From assembly GCA_028684915.1 (NCBI GenBank), contig JAQUEZ010000052.1, forward strand, positions 1 through 35,862: DNA of 35,862 bases, in the 5' to 3' direction. This document shows, one piece after another, positions 1 to 7,896 of the stretch (positions are counted from its first letter, which is position 1; each line of letters starts with the position of its first letter). A program made the translations under genes and the position numbers. Origin of the DNA: Desulfobulbus sp. (GTDB lineage Bacteria; Desulfobacterota; Desulfobulbia; Desulfobulbales; Desulfobulbaceae). A model generated the notes under the pieces. The model saw only the letters and a program-made list of their open reading frames with translations. It made no database searches and was not told where the DNA came from.

Positions 1-62
1 AATCGGTGCCGGGGACCAGCTCGCGTCCGGATTCGTGATGAGGGGTCCGGGCCAAGGGCCAC

Positions 63-103
63 ACCACGGAGGGCCGGCGTTGCACCGGCCCTCCCTTGGT
101 GGT
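63..103. terminator. GC-rich hairpin, possible terminator of the minus-strand operon
   Basis: GGAGGGCCGG (68-77) pairs perfectly with CCGGCCCTCC (85-94) around a 7-nt loop. A further ACCAC/GTGGT pairing (63-67 with 99-103) closes the stem, leaving a bulge. It lies just past the stop of the last minus-strand gene. No T-run follows on either strand, so intrinsic termination is uncertain. It could be a transcript-end stabilising hairpin. The overlapping palindrome GGTGGATCCACC is at 101-112. Bases 1-115 are clearly more GC-rich than the genes that follow. Confidence 0.45.
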
Positions 104-126
104 GGATCCACCTCCCAGCTTGAAAA

Positions 127-792
127 TTAGGCGGTGACCGCTGTAGCTGTCTCTGCAGCCTCGGGCTCAGTAGCGGCTGACGCAACACCGCCTGTGGCCA
201 TCGGTGGCATGGCAACCGCCTCGCCGGTGTGGTGGGCGACCTGGGGCTCAGTTTTGGACATTTTATCCTGCATAGCCTTCCTTGCGGCCAGTTGATTTCT
301 GTAATCCTTCATGAAATCAGGCCGATCATACGTTTTGTAACTCAAGTTGTAGCGTTTGGCTATTTTTCCAGCTTTCACGTTCCACTCATCGAGCTGCAGC
401 ATGATGCCAATGAGTTCATCATTCAGCGGTCCAGTAACCTCACTCGGGATGCCGCCGATCTGATCAGTAGCACTCCGAAGCAATCCATGATAGAAGTCTG
501 TGGATTTGAAGATTGTTAAAAAATGTTTACCAATGAACGATTTAACAGTGAGGACCCATGCCTTCAGATGATCAATTGCATTGATTTTTCTTTCACGATC
601 CTCTTTCCTTTTTAAATCCCTTGCATCCCTGCGCTCCTGCTCTTGCCGCTTGTGATCTTCATTCAGCCGTTGTTGTTCCTCCTTGGACAATTGAGGTTTT
701 TTTTGATTTTTCTTTCCACGGATAACATTACCATCGGAAGATGGTTGAGTTTTTACCGGTGAAGTAATTACATTGCCTTGATTCTGGTCCAT
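127..792 (-). CDS. Hypothetical charged protein, last gene of the transfer-processing operon
   Basis: This 221-residue protein is not recognised. Its N-terminal third is highly charged and Lys/Glu/Arg-rich, with a stretch of predicted helix or coiled coil around KEEQQRLNEDHKRQEQERRD. A more globular middle follows, and the tail is Ala/Thr-rich and low in complexity. There is no signal peptide or membrane segment. The ATG at 792 is preferred over the one at 804, because GGAGGA lies 5-6 nt before 792 and nothing Shine-Dalgarno-like precedes 804. It follows the membrane-protein gene by 22 bp and is probably co-transcribed with traD and the HD-domain traI-like gene. A role as a cytoplasmic accessory to DNA processing is inferred from position only. 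Confidence 0.7.
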   Translation of the reverse strand: MDQNQGNVITSPVKTQPSSDGNVIRGKKNQKKPQLSKEEQQRLNEDHKRQEQERRDARDLKRKEDRERKINAIDHLKAWVLTVKSFIGKHFLTIFKSTDFYHGLLRSATDQIGGIPSEVTGPLNDELIGIMLQLDEWNVKAGKIAKRYNLSYKTYDRPDFMKDYRNQLAARKAMQDKMSKTEPQVAHHTGEAVAMPPMATGGVASAATEPEAAETATAVTA

Positions 793-814
793 ACTTTCCT
801 CCATTGAATTAGTT

Positions 815-1570
815 TCACTTGCCCATTATTCGCATTCTATTGCGCTTCGCCCTAGACGTCCTAAAAACATCATAAAAAAACACACTCCCATAAGGGATAA
901 CTGCTGCTAAAAGCATGCAGATAGAGCATTTCGTTGCCATTGGCATTATATGCGGCAATATCTGCATGTAATGTGTGTAGATTGACTCTGAATTTTTTCC
1001 AAAATGCTTAACAAGAGCCCAAACATAGTCAGGTTTACTCAATTGAGTGACGAAAGTGTAAACAATATATATGATCAGAGATTTCATCATGAGAACAATA
1101 AGGCGACCGCTAAAAAGTGAATTGATAGCTTGTCGAGTAAGACTGCCAATATAATATCTGCTTACATACATACAGATAAATCCATTCATAATAATTGACA
1201 TGAACGGTATAGATAAAACGATACCTTTGAGCATTAAACTATCTGTTTTAAGTACAAATGGAGTTAAATAAAAATGGAATACAGGAAATAATAGAAAAAC
1301 GAACATTCCTTCGCTGAAACCACTTGATGCGCCGACCTTGAAGTAGTTGCAGATACCATTAAGGGTGAAAAATTCCCTCGGTATCTCTTGGCCCATATTC
1401 TCAAAGGCGTAAAATTGTTGTATTTGCGAAATAGCGTCTATCAAAGACTTTGGTTCTGAATTAACGCTATTCCCTGACCCAGGAGTGATAACCGGAGCAC
1501 TTGTATTGTAATCCTGATTAACACTATTCGCGTTTGAATTTGAATTAGGATACGAACCTTTATCTGGCAT
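815..1570 (-). CDS. Polytopic membrane protein beside TraD/TraI, hypothetical
   Basis: This is an unrecognised protein of about 251 residues. The first ~50 residues are Ser/Asn-rich and look disordered. Four or five hydrophobic segments follow (around FVFLLFPVFHFYL, GIVLSIPFMSIIMNGFICMYV, LIVLMMKSLIIYIVY and CSICMLLAAVIPYGSVFF), ending in a basic tail (RTSRAKRNRMR). The ATG at 1570 is chosen because GAGG sits about 6 nt upstream. A TTG at 1582 in the same frame would extend it by four residues. The neighbouring coupling ATPase lacks membrane helices, so this gene could supply its membrane anchor, as separate membrane partners do in some MOBH plasmids (for example TraJ with TraG in R27). That role is inference from context. 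Confidence 0.72.
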   Translation of the reverse strand: MPDKGSYPNSNSNANSVNQDYNTSAPVITPGSGNSVNSEPKSLIDAISQIQQFYAFENMGQEIPREFFTLNGICNYFKVGASSGFSEGMFVFLLFPVFHFYLTPFVLKTDSLMLKGIVLSIPFMSIIMNGFICMYVSRYYIGSLTRQAINSLFSGRLIVLMMKSLIIYIVYTFVTQLSKPDYVWALVKHFGKNSESIYTHYMQILPHIMPMATKCSICMLLAAVIPYGSVFFYDVFRTSRAKRNRMRIMGK

Positions 1571-1639
1571 TACATACCTCAATTAGTTGGTTTCAGAAAA
1601 ATTTATAATACTTGTTTTGTATCAATGTTAAAAAATGAT

Positions 1640-3754
1640 TTATTTATCCTGGCCTATATTCGGAGCGACATTGACGAAATCAAGCGCATAACGTGATTTA
1701 TAAAAATCTTTCAACTCTTCCAATTCAGAGGGCATTCCAAATGTTTCTGCCCGAAATGGAGTGAAATATCCTGGTTTTGTTGCGCCAGAACGCTTTTGAA
1801 TTAAAAAATATCCTCCATAATATCCTTTTTGAACAAGTGTTTCTTCAATGAAACCTTTGTTTTTTAACCTATTAACAACCGACAAAAGAATATTTTTCAT
1901 TTCACTACATCCGCTAACTAGCGTTGGAATGTCAGCAATATTATTCGCAGACGCCATTTCTCTTATAATGCTCTCGATCAATCCAGTTTGAATATAAACA
2001 ACACCATCAGGCATTGAAAACGCTCTGAATGTTTTTCCTGAAGTTTTGTTAATATGTGGCTTCAATTGATCGATAAGTGCTTTCTCGTCGAACCAATCTC
2101 CAAGTTGAATTATTTGGGGCGCATCCTTCTTGGCCGCTGTTTGATTCTGCGCTGATGATCCAACGTGGCCATTGCCGAAAATTGCGTTATCGGCTGCATA
2201 GGCCTTTGTCGGATCGCCCGGTTGCACATTCTCCATCCCTGCCGGCACCCCGCTTTGATTTGGATACGGATCAGGCGCCAACCTCGGCAGGTGCTGTGTT
2301 GACACGTTGTTGATGGCCGCTGGCTGTTGCTCAACAACAGTTCCCATCACAACCTCGGGTTCTGTATTCACAGGAATTGCAACCTCGCCGTTTCCGTCCC
2401 CACTGCCACTATCGTTTTCATCATCGACCATTTGCTCGGTAACCTGCTGCGGAGAACCGCCGAACATCATATCGGCCGATGGGCAAGTCTCATTGCTGTC
2501 GTCCTCTGGCCCCTCTTCTGGCTCATCTGGCTCATTGCTGTCGTCCTCTGGCTCATTTGGTGGGGTGTTCGTCTCATCCTCGTATTCATCTGGCTCATCG
2601 AGTGCATCTGATTGATCGTTCTCCGTCTGACCACCGGTCAGAAAGTCGCGCATAGATGCGCCAGTGGCCACGGCCTCCGCTGGGGTGACAAGATTTTGCT
2701 CGGGATTCGTTTGTGACGCCTGGTTTAAAGCCGGTGTAACGGGTGTTGCCACCGGTGAGGTAGTGTGCTGTTCGGTGACCGCCTGTGTATCTTCAGGACG
2801 TGACGCAGCAACAACCTGGGCTGGCGCATTTGCTGCCAGTCCAGGTTGTCCCGAAGCCTGTTCATGTGCGGCCAACGCCTGCTGATTGCCAGGAGGTATT
2901 GATCTGGTGAGTTCCTCCCGTGAACTGGAGAGTTCCAGTACGGCCCAATCCATCTCATCCTGCCGGGACAACTGATCCGCGCGACGGACATTCTGCGGCA
3001 AAAGACCTTCGCAGTTGATGTGATGATGTTTAACGGCTTGGGCAATTGCGGTTCGATCATGCTCGGGAAGGTCTTTGAACCCGGTCAAGGTGGTCAAGAT
3101 TGATCCGGCGACAATGGGATGGTCCCCGGAGGCGTACAGGTGCGATTGCAAGGATGGAATTTTGCCGATATCGTGAGCGAGAGCGGCAATAATGCCGTCA
3201 GGAATGACGTGTTGAGCTTCTATGTCGATCAAAAGATCGATAACATGCTCAGCCACATTGATCGAATGATCTATTAGTTTTGTCATTCCAAGCATACTGT
3301 AAGAATTAGAGTCCCAAGAAGATTCAATATCATTCACAAAACTTTTTTTATTGACTACAGAAGGGCAGTCTCCATCCTGATCAAGGATAGTGATAAGATG
3401 AGCACATACTTGTCGATGGATGGGGGATCTTTTGAAATATTTAGAAATACGATTCCAAAATTGTCGTGCTCGATCATGACGTAGAATAATTTCCGGATCC
3501 TCGCCTTCTTCCTCAACTTCTCGCCAAATAGGTGTGAGAACATCTAATGGCACTTCAATTGAAGTTGAATTTCTATTCGTCCAAAGTTCAGACAATTGTT
3601 CAAGAGAAATTACTCTTTCAATTTCCCTTATTTTACTGCTCCTATCATTTTTGATAGTTAAATACAGAATATAAAATAAAACCAAAATAATTAATATGAT
3701 TGCGGCGTTAACAACTTGGTCAGGAACAGTTTGAATTTTTGATAGAATGTTCAT
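1640..3754 (-). CDS. traI: Membrane-anchored HD-domain protein, MOBH TraI-like putative relaxase
   Basis: This protein has about 704 residues. Counting from the TTG at 3757, a membrane helix spans residues ~16-36 and an HD-type metal site spans ~155-270. The visible ligands are H164, H195-D196 (AHDIGK), H213, the HHH at 244-246 and D261. Residues ~290-530 are a low-complexity Pro/Glu/Asp/Ala/Gln-rich linker. The C-terminal ~150 residues (from QIIQLGDWFDEKALI) look like a separate winged-helix-like domain. MOBH relaxases (R27 and SXT TraI) combine an HD-like N-terminal domain with a C-terminal TraI_2_C-type domain and lie next to traD, as here. The start is ATG 3754, directly after the traD stop, with AGAGGA as ribosome-binding site. 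An ordinary HD phosphohydrolase remains possible. No other relaxase is visible in the window. Confidence 0.6.
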   Translation of the reverse strand: MNILSKIQTVPDQVVNAAIILIILVLFYILYLTIKNDRSSKIREIERVISLEQLSELWTNRNSTSIEVPLDVLTPIWREVEEEGEDPEIILRHDRARQFWNRISKYFKRSPIHRQVCAHLITILDQDGDCPSVVNKKSFVNDIESSWDSNSYSMLGMTKLIDHSINVAEHVIDLLIDIEAQHVIPDGIIAALAHDIGKIPSLQSHLYASGDHPIVAGSILTTLTGFKDLPEHDRTAIAQAVKHHHINCEGLLPQNVRRADQLSRQDEMDWAVLELSSSREELTRSIPPGNQQALAAHEQASGQPGLAANAPAQVVAASRPEDTQAVTEQHTTSPVATPVTPALNQASQTNPEQNLVTPAEAVATGASMRDFLTGGQTENDQSDALDEPDEYEDETNTPPNEPEDDSNEPDEPEEGPEDDSNETCPSADMMFGGSPQQVTEQMVDDENDSGSGDGNGEVAIPVNTEPEVVMGTVVEQQPAAINNVSTQHLPRLAPDPYPNQSGVPAGMENVQPGDPTKAYAADNAIFGNGHVGSSAQNQTAAKKDAPQIIQLGDWFDEKALIDQLKPHINKTSGKTFRAFSMPDGVVYIQTGLIESIIREMASANNIADIPTLVSGCSEMKNILLSVVNRLKNKGFIEETLVQKGYYGGYFLIQKRSGATKPGYFTPFRAETFGMPSELEELKDFYKSRYALDFVNVAPNIGQDK
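2489..2552. repeat. Direct repeat inside the acidic linker of the HD TraI-like gene
   Basis: A stretch of about 22 bp beginning CTCATTGCTGTCGTCC occurs at 2489-2510 and again at 2531-2552, 42 bp apart and in frame. It encodes the repeated Glu-Asp-Asp-Ser-Asn-Glu unit of the acidic linker. It looks like slippage or duplication within low-complexity coding sequence. Confidence 0.7.
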
Positions 3755-3757
3755 CAA

Positions 3758-5104
3758 TCATCCTCTTAACTTTCTCGAAACCTTTGGAAAAACAACCTTT
3801 ATGCTTGGATCAGCAACATCTGAGGTTATCCCCCTATAGGTGCCCGAGTAGGTAGTAAAAAACATCTGTCTAGGATCAAGATTAAGTACATCAGATGGGT
3901 CAATTCTTATATCCTCAGTTTCCCTGATAGAAAGATTTCCTCCGACTGAAAGGATAGGGCTGTATGTTTTTTTATTACCTAAGTGTTTAGAAACGTAATT
4001 TGCAGTCTCCGCATCCGGAACACGCATAAATATTTTAGTGTTACAGTTGTCAAGAATTGAATTACCACGTTCTTTACCTATTTCAGCATATAACAGATTA
4101 ACTGATTGACTGTAGCCATGAATGTATACATTGGCACCGCCAGCTTTTGCGAAAAGATCTTCAATACCTGGATACAATACGTTTTGAGCCTCATCGATGT
4201 GTAGACTGATAGGAGGGTCCATTTTGTTGCCAACAGCAAGAACCCGGCCTATATACGATTGCAGCATTGAAATTATAACTTTGCCGGCTGTATATGACGC
4301 CTTTTTTGTTAAGAGAGAACCAAGCTGCACAACCAGAATAACACCCTTCCCGTTCTCTAAACGACTGATAAACCTATTTTCCTTTGCACGACCAATAATT
4401 TTACCAACATTTCCAGATGTCAATTCTGTCAACGCCACAAGAAGAGAGTTGGCAATTTTTGAATAAAATTCAATAGGGTTGTTGATAACCTTGTTCAAAT
4501 CAGCAACAAGTTGTTTAGCTTCAGGATCTGTTAGATAAAGTAACTTATCTCTAAGTGATTTAATGTCTTCGTGGCTAATATTATTTTTAACATCATTGAG
4601 ATTAAAATTCGGCTTTTCATTTTTCGACTCAGCAAGCATAATTAAACCTTGAACAACCAATAGGCTCACTTGATATGCTACTCCGAAGAAGTATGGATCT
4701 TTACCAATGGCTACCCCGGCTGTGATGTGGGCAACAAGTTCCTCAACCATATAATATGATGATAGTGGATCAAGAGTTGCGCTGTTATTGGGAAATATCG
4801 GATTGAAGAATAAAAGGTCGTCAAGCCGGCCAGTGTCAGTTGCAACCTGGACTATTTTTGAAAATAAAGGTATATCACCCTTTGGATCAATACATATAAC
4901 AGAATATCCACGTCTTATATCTTGCTCAATAATCCATTCCATCAGTCGAGTTTTGCCGCATCTCGTTGTTCCAAAAATCCAGGCATGCCCTTTTCTATAG
5001 GATTCAGGAAAACCAAGTTTTACAATTTTATCAGGCTTATCAAGCTCTACGCCTTCTCCAATATCAGTCCAATTTGATAAACTGTAATCTCTTCGAGATT
5101 TCAT
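3758..5104 (-). CDS. traD: TraD/VirD4-family type IV coupling ATPase, short form without membrane domain
   Basis: This 448-residue protein belongs to the TraD/TraG/VirD4 coupling family, which delivers the relaxase-DNA complex to the secretion channel. Walker A is GTTRCGKT at residues 45-52. CIDPKGD follows at 71-77, and the Walker B element LHIDEAQ is at 301-307. A typical C-terminal segment contains RVPDAETANYVSKHLG. Family members usually have 550-750 residues with two N-terminal membrane helices. Here the ATPase core begins almost at once and no membrane helix is present. The start ATG overlaps the upstream stop (ATGA, 5101-5104), indicating translational coupling. The stop at 3758 is followed immediately by the traI-like start. 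Membrane docking may come from the neighbouring polytopic protein or from TraI's own helix. Confidence 0.9.
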   Translation of the reverse strand: MKSRRDYSLSNWTDIGEGVELDKPDKIVKLGFPESYRKGHAWIFGTTRCGKTRLMEWIIEQDIRRGYSVICIDPKGDIPLFSKIVQVATDTGRLDDLLFFNPIFPNNSATLDPLSSYYMVEELVAHITAGVAIGKDPYFFGVAYQVSLLVVQGLIMLAESKNEKPNFNLNDVKNNISHEDIKSLRDKLLYLTDPEAKQLVADLNKVINNPIEFYSKIANSLLVALTELTSGNVGKIIGRAKENRFISRLENGKGVILVVQLGSLLTKKASYTAGKVIISMLQSYIGRVLAVGNKMDPPISLHIDEAQNVLYPGIEDLFAKAGGANVYIHGYSQSVNLLYAEIGKERGNSILDNCNTKIFMRVPDAETANYVSKHLGNKKTYSPILSVGGNLSIRETEDIRIDPSDVLNLDPRQMFFTTYSGTYRGITSDVADPSIKVVFPKVSRKLRG

Positions 5105-5883
5105 ATCATTTTCCTATCAATCTCAATCTTCATTCTTTCACCGCTCAATTCAAATGCAGTTTCAAGAATAGGGTCACGAGGAATAGATTTATTCACTCGA
5201 ATATAGGTTATTCCACCAACGATTCTGCGATAGCAATGCACACGTAAATCAGACACTCCGAACCGATGACTTATCAGTCGCTCTCTCAACAAAGTTTCGG
5301 GGAGTCGCTTGGATTGGCGATCCAAAATGACTTTTAGCCTGGGAGTGCCGTTCAGAAGAACCGGATTGATCCGGCGAAAGTGGAATGCCCTTTTGGCTCC
5401 GCGGGCAAAGAGTTTCTCAAAAACACCTTTGGTTCGTTCATGCGGCCCGATGTTGGCGTATGGGCATTCGGCAAGAAGAGCATGGCCATCGTCCATGACG
5501 ATCTCGACGGTCAGTTTGCGAGCCCGTTCATCGTTTTTGATGATCTCTCCCCAGCGGAGGGTATGCTCATGGTTTTTGTAGGCCTGGGCTTCACGCAGGC
5601 ACACAACCTGATCCATGTTGTTTTCGATCATCCTTTTGATCGAGTTCCATCCCCGCATAGACTGCAGGTTGATGTTGCTGTCCTCGAAACGGCCTTTGAT
5701 TCTGGAATAGCCGGTGGCCACTAGGCGGCCACCGGAATAAACGACGCTAATCTCCATGTCGTGCCATCGGGAAAGAATCCGAGCCACAGTGTTCATAATG
5801 ACCTCCAGCACATCACCCCGGGTGAGGCCATATTGGTCCACAAACGCTGTCAAAACTGCTTCAAATCCTGTTTCTTTCCGCAT
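5101..5883 (-). CDS. Possible NusA-like RNA-binding protein, first gene of the transfer-processing operon
   Basis: This 260-residue protein has no certain assignment. Three stretches recall NusA. The first is an N-terminal helical part (GLTRGDVLEVIMNTVARIL) followed by a beta segment. The second, residues ~108-195, resembles an S1/OB barrel, running from WGEIIKNDERARKLTVEIV to LKVILDRQSKRLPETLL, where NusA has a similar 'TRSKPEML' region. The third is a C-terminal segment, NKSIPRDPILETAFELSGERMKIEI, resembling the KH1 'DPVGA...ELGGERIDI' region of NusA. The glycine-rich KH loop is not obvious. The gene overlaps traD by 4 bp and is the first gene after the iterons. If real, it might act as an antitermination or RNA-binding factor for the tra genes. 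This is pattern recognition by eye only. No strong ribosome-binding site precedes ATG 5883. Confidence 0.55.
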   Translation of the reverse strand: MRKETGFEAVLTAFVDQYGLTRGDVLEVIMNTVARILSRWHDMEISVVYSGGRLVATGYSRIKGRFEDSNINLQSMRGWNSIKRMIENNMDQVVCLREAQAYKNHEHTLRWGEIIKNDERARKLTVEIVMDDGHALLAECPYANIGPHERTKGVFEKLFARGAKRAFHFRRINPVLLNGTPRLKVILDRQSKRLPETLLRERLISHRFGVSDLRVHCYRRIVGGITYIRVNKSIPRDPILETAFELSGERMKIEIDRKMI

Positions 5884-5950
5884 GGCTTTTTCAGGTAGTT
5901 TTTGTCCTTTTTAAGGAAAATCAGTTGGGCCGGCAGGCCCCCCCTGGAAA

Positions 5951-5989
5951 AGATGGATAAGATAGAAAAGATAGATAAAAGATAGAGGT
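5951..5989. repeat. AT-rich 9-bp periodic repeat (AGATAG motif) beside the iterons
   Basis: Four imperfect 9-bp units read AGATGGATA, AGATAGAAA, AGATAGATA and AAAGATAGA. They lie in an AT-rich stretch about 40 bp before the first iteron. In iteron plasmids such a segment can be the melting region of the origin; this assignment is inferred from position and composition. Confidence 0.45.
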
Positions 5990-6028
5990 TTCACAACTCA
6001 TTGTTTTTGTGCCAATATTCGACGATTT

Positions 6029-6134
6029 CCGCCCTTCACCGACACACTTCCGCCCTTCACCGACACACTTCCGCCCTTCACCGACACGCATCCGCCCTTC
6101 ACCGACACGCATCCGCCCTTCACCGACACACTTC
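6029..6134. repeat. Iteron cluster I: five tandem 21-bp repeats
   Basis: Five direct repeats with core CGCCCTTCACCGACAC start at 6030, 6051, 6072, 6093 and 6114, exactly 21 bp apart (two helical turns). The 5-bp tail varies between ACTTC and GCATC. There are no unique spacers, so this is not a CRISPR array. Adjacent to a TrfA-like initiator gene, such repeats are characteristic of Rep-binding iterons at oriV. Confidence 0.9.
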
Positions 6135-6249
6135 CATGTATTTCGTGATGGGCTACAATGTGGCACCTTGGTAAATTTGCCTATGTTGGGGAATCTCAAA
6201 AAGAACATTTTATTTATAACTTACTGGAAATACACATTTAATATGGTTC

Positions 6250-6292
6250 CCGCCCTTCACCGACACACTTCCGCCCTTCACCGACACACTTT
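6250..6292. repeat. Iteron cluster II: two tandem 21-bp repeats
   Basis: Two further copies of the CGCCCTTCACCGACAC element start at 6251 and 6272, again 21 bp apart and in the same orientation as cluster I. They are separated from it by about 115 bp of AT-rich sequence (6135-6249) that could contain the origin melting region. Confidence 0.88.
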
Positions 6293-6390
6293 CCTGGAAA
6301 TGTCTTTGTTGACGTGAAAAAATATGATCTCGAATAAGGCCCAGAATTGATCGATAATAAAAATATGGAATCACGTTGTTTTTTGGTTTC

Positions 6391-6411
6391 CGCCCTTCAC
6401 CGACACACTTA
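6391..6411. repeat. Solitary iteron between oriV and the rep 3' end
   Basis: A single eighth copy of the 21-bp element lies 33 bp beyond the 3' end of the rep gene (which ends at 6444), in the same orientation as the others. Isolated iterons of this sort often act in copy control or handcuffing. Confidence 0.85.
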
Positions 6412-6443
6412 ATAGCAGATTGCATTTTGGTGTTCATGTTGAG

Positions 6444-7805
6444 CTATAGAATGGTTATGTAAATAAGATCACCCTTCGTTAAAACACACTTGGCTATTCC
6501 AACACGTTCTAACTCGGCGAAAGCCTGGTTCATCAGTTCGCGCACTTTTTTAATATTTTGGTTTGTGTTGAGGTTAATCGCCTTAGAGAGGGTCATAATC
6601 GAAAATGGATACTTAAATTCTGAATGCGATGAGATGAATCTATGTAGCGCCTTCGCTATATCACTCCGTAATGCGTTCCATTCTTCCAGGTTGATGGTGG
6701 TGCTTAATCCTTTGCGATATTGTTCAAGGAAAAATTCGTTGAGAGTGATTTTTATTGAGCTTGAATCTCGATCTACTTCGCCAAACAGAATTGAACCAAC
6801 TTGAACTCTCTGTACTTGCTTTTGGTTGTTATGTGGTGATTTTGAATGAGTGTTGATGTCATTTATTATCAAATCAACATCTGTATTCTGTTGTTTTTTC
6901 TCAGGATTATTTACATTATGATCAGTATCCACATCCTTATAAAGACAAGTAACAACACGGTTAAGCCCTAAAATTATTATACTTGTCCTTATTGCATCAT
7001 ATTGATTCTTCCCTCTTGATTTTCCAAGTAGTTTGCATATACGCGAAAGAGTCGTTTCTATTGCGTTTGATTTTTGTTCAACACTTATATGGGTCAAAGC
7101 TAAAAGAACACCTTCGTCTGGTATAGTCATTAATGGACCATCAATAATTGTTTCTCCCCAATTATTTGAAATTTCAACTTTACTATTTTGAATCCTTTGT
7201 TTCTGATCTTTAACTATTGCTCTTGAAACAGGATAAAAAGGTGATGTTCGAGCTAATGACGTTGAGAGATATGCGTTATTCGAGGGTGTTGGTTGGCTAA
7301 CTGGCGCGGAAGGGGCGGGAACTTGATTTTTCTGAACCTTCTGGCCGGCACGACAAGGATCAACAAAGCCGCTCGCCTTGTAGGCTTCCCAAGTGATGGT
7401 TTCCTGAAACCCCCCCCACCAACGCATGAACAGTGCTCGGTCTTTTACGGGTAGAGTGGAGGCAATCTCCTCCGCGATCTTGTGATCTGTCCGCCATCCC
7501 AGGAACAAGTTATCCCAATCTGACGATGAAGCTGCAGGGCCTGTAGAGTCGGGAAGGTTTTGTGGTGAAACCGTTGTTTTTTGAATTTCCCTCTTTACAC
7601 CCTCCATCCCGCTATCCTTTGGCGGGTTGGACGAATCAATATTCACCCCTCGCGATCTCGCTATAAGCTGATTCAGAGCATCAACCGGATCTGACGAGCC
7701 TTGCTCGTTGTCGTTGACTCCTGCCATAAATCCCTCCGCTGCAAATTGGGTTTGGTCCACGTTTAGGCTTCCGCCGTCTTGAGACTGGTCAATATCTGCA
7801 TTCAT
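6444..7805 (-). CDS. TrfA-like plasmid replication initiator
   Basis: This 453-residue protein initiates plasmid replication by binding the adjacent iterons. The C-terminal part matches the TrfA pattern: FFLEQYRKGLS, then HRFISSHSEFKYPFSIMTL, then a second winged helix ending in ELERVGIAKC. TrfA has FIWEKYRKLS, FDYFSSHREPYPLKLETF and ELRGSGLVEH at the equivalent places. Upstream, TIIDGPLMTIPDEGVLLALTHI and LSRICKLLGKSRG fit the first winged helix. The first ~150 residues are Gln/Ser/Asn-rich with no recognised domain. ATG 7805 is preferred because GGAG precedes it at good spacing; a TTG at 7862 would add 19 residues without a ribosome-binding site. Upstream TAGGTA hexamers could be an autoregulatory operator. 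Assignment to the TrfA family is by eye. Confidence 0.85.
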   Translation of the reverse strand: MNADIDQSQDGGSLNVDQTQFAAEGFMAGVNDNEQGSSDPVDALNQLIARSRGVNIDSSNPPKDSGMEGVKREIQKTTVSPQNLPDSTGPAASSSDWDNLFLGWRTDHKIAEEIASTLPVKDRALFMRWWGGFQETITWEAYKASGFVDPCRAGQKVQKNQVPAPSAPVSQPTPSNNAYLSTSLARTSPFYPVSRAIVKDQKQRIQNSKVEISNNWGETIIDGPLMTIPDEGVLLALTHISVEQKSNAIETTLSRICKLLGKSRGKNQYDAIRTSIIILGLNRVVTCLYKDVDTDHNVNNPEKKQQNTDVDLIINDINTHSKSPHNNQKQVQRVQVGSILFGEVDRDSSSIKITLNEFFLEQYRKGLSTTINLEEWNALRSDIAKALHRFISSHSEFKYPFSIMTLSKAINLNTNQNIKKVRELMNQAFAELERVGIAKCVLTKGDLIYITIL

Positions 7806-7870
7806 CCCACTCTCCAGCGATAGGAATTTCCGATAGGTGGGAAACCCGACATCGGAAAACAAAGATTGAA

Positions 7871-7896
7871 TAGGTAGTTTTACCTATCTATAGGTA
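7871..7896. promoter_or_regulatory. Candidate operator upstream of rep (three TAGGTA-type hexamers)
   Basis: TAGGTA (7871-7876), TACCTA (7881-7886) and TAGGTA (7891-7896) are spaced exactly 10 bp apart in alternating orientation, so they share one face of the helix. They lie 66-91 bp upstream of the rep start, which is the place for an autoregulatory or copy-control operator. No regulator is assigned. Confidence 0.5.

Larger units (their letters stand above)
5884..6443. other. Probable vegetative replication origin (oriV)
   Basis: This non-coding interval of 560 bp holds eight iterons (5+2+1), the 9-bp AT-rich repeats, an AT-rich spacer and, close to the downstream gene, a small GGGCC/GGCCC hairpin (about 5927-5940). 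Reading frames that cross it on both strands are artefacts of the 21-bp periodicity. It also has to hold the promoter of the minus-strand transfer operon, so Rep binding and tra transcription may interfere. I saw no consensus DnaA box. Confidence 0.75.

Noticed and set aside
2077..3060. Long alternative frames over the TraI-like linker
   Set aside because: They are shadows of low-complexity Pro/Glu/Gln coding sequence and none has a supported start.
6029..6134. Possible CRISPR array
   Set aside because: The units are contiguous 21-bp repeats without unique spacers, and no cas gene is present.
6009..6317. Reading frames on both strands across the iterons (also 5921-6208 and 6210-6437 on the minus strand)
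   Set aside because: The 21-bp period keeps frames open and gives a repetitive peptide; there is no ribosome-binding site and the sequence is explained by iterons.
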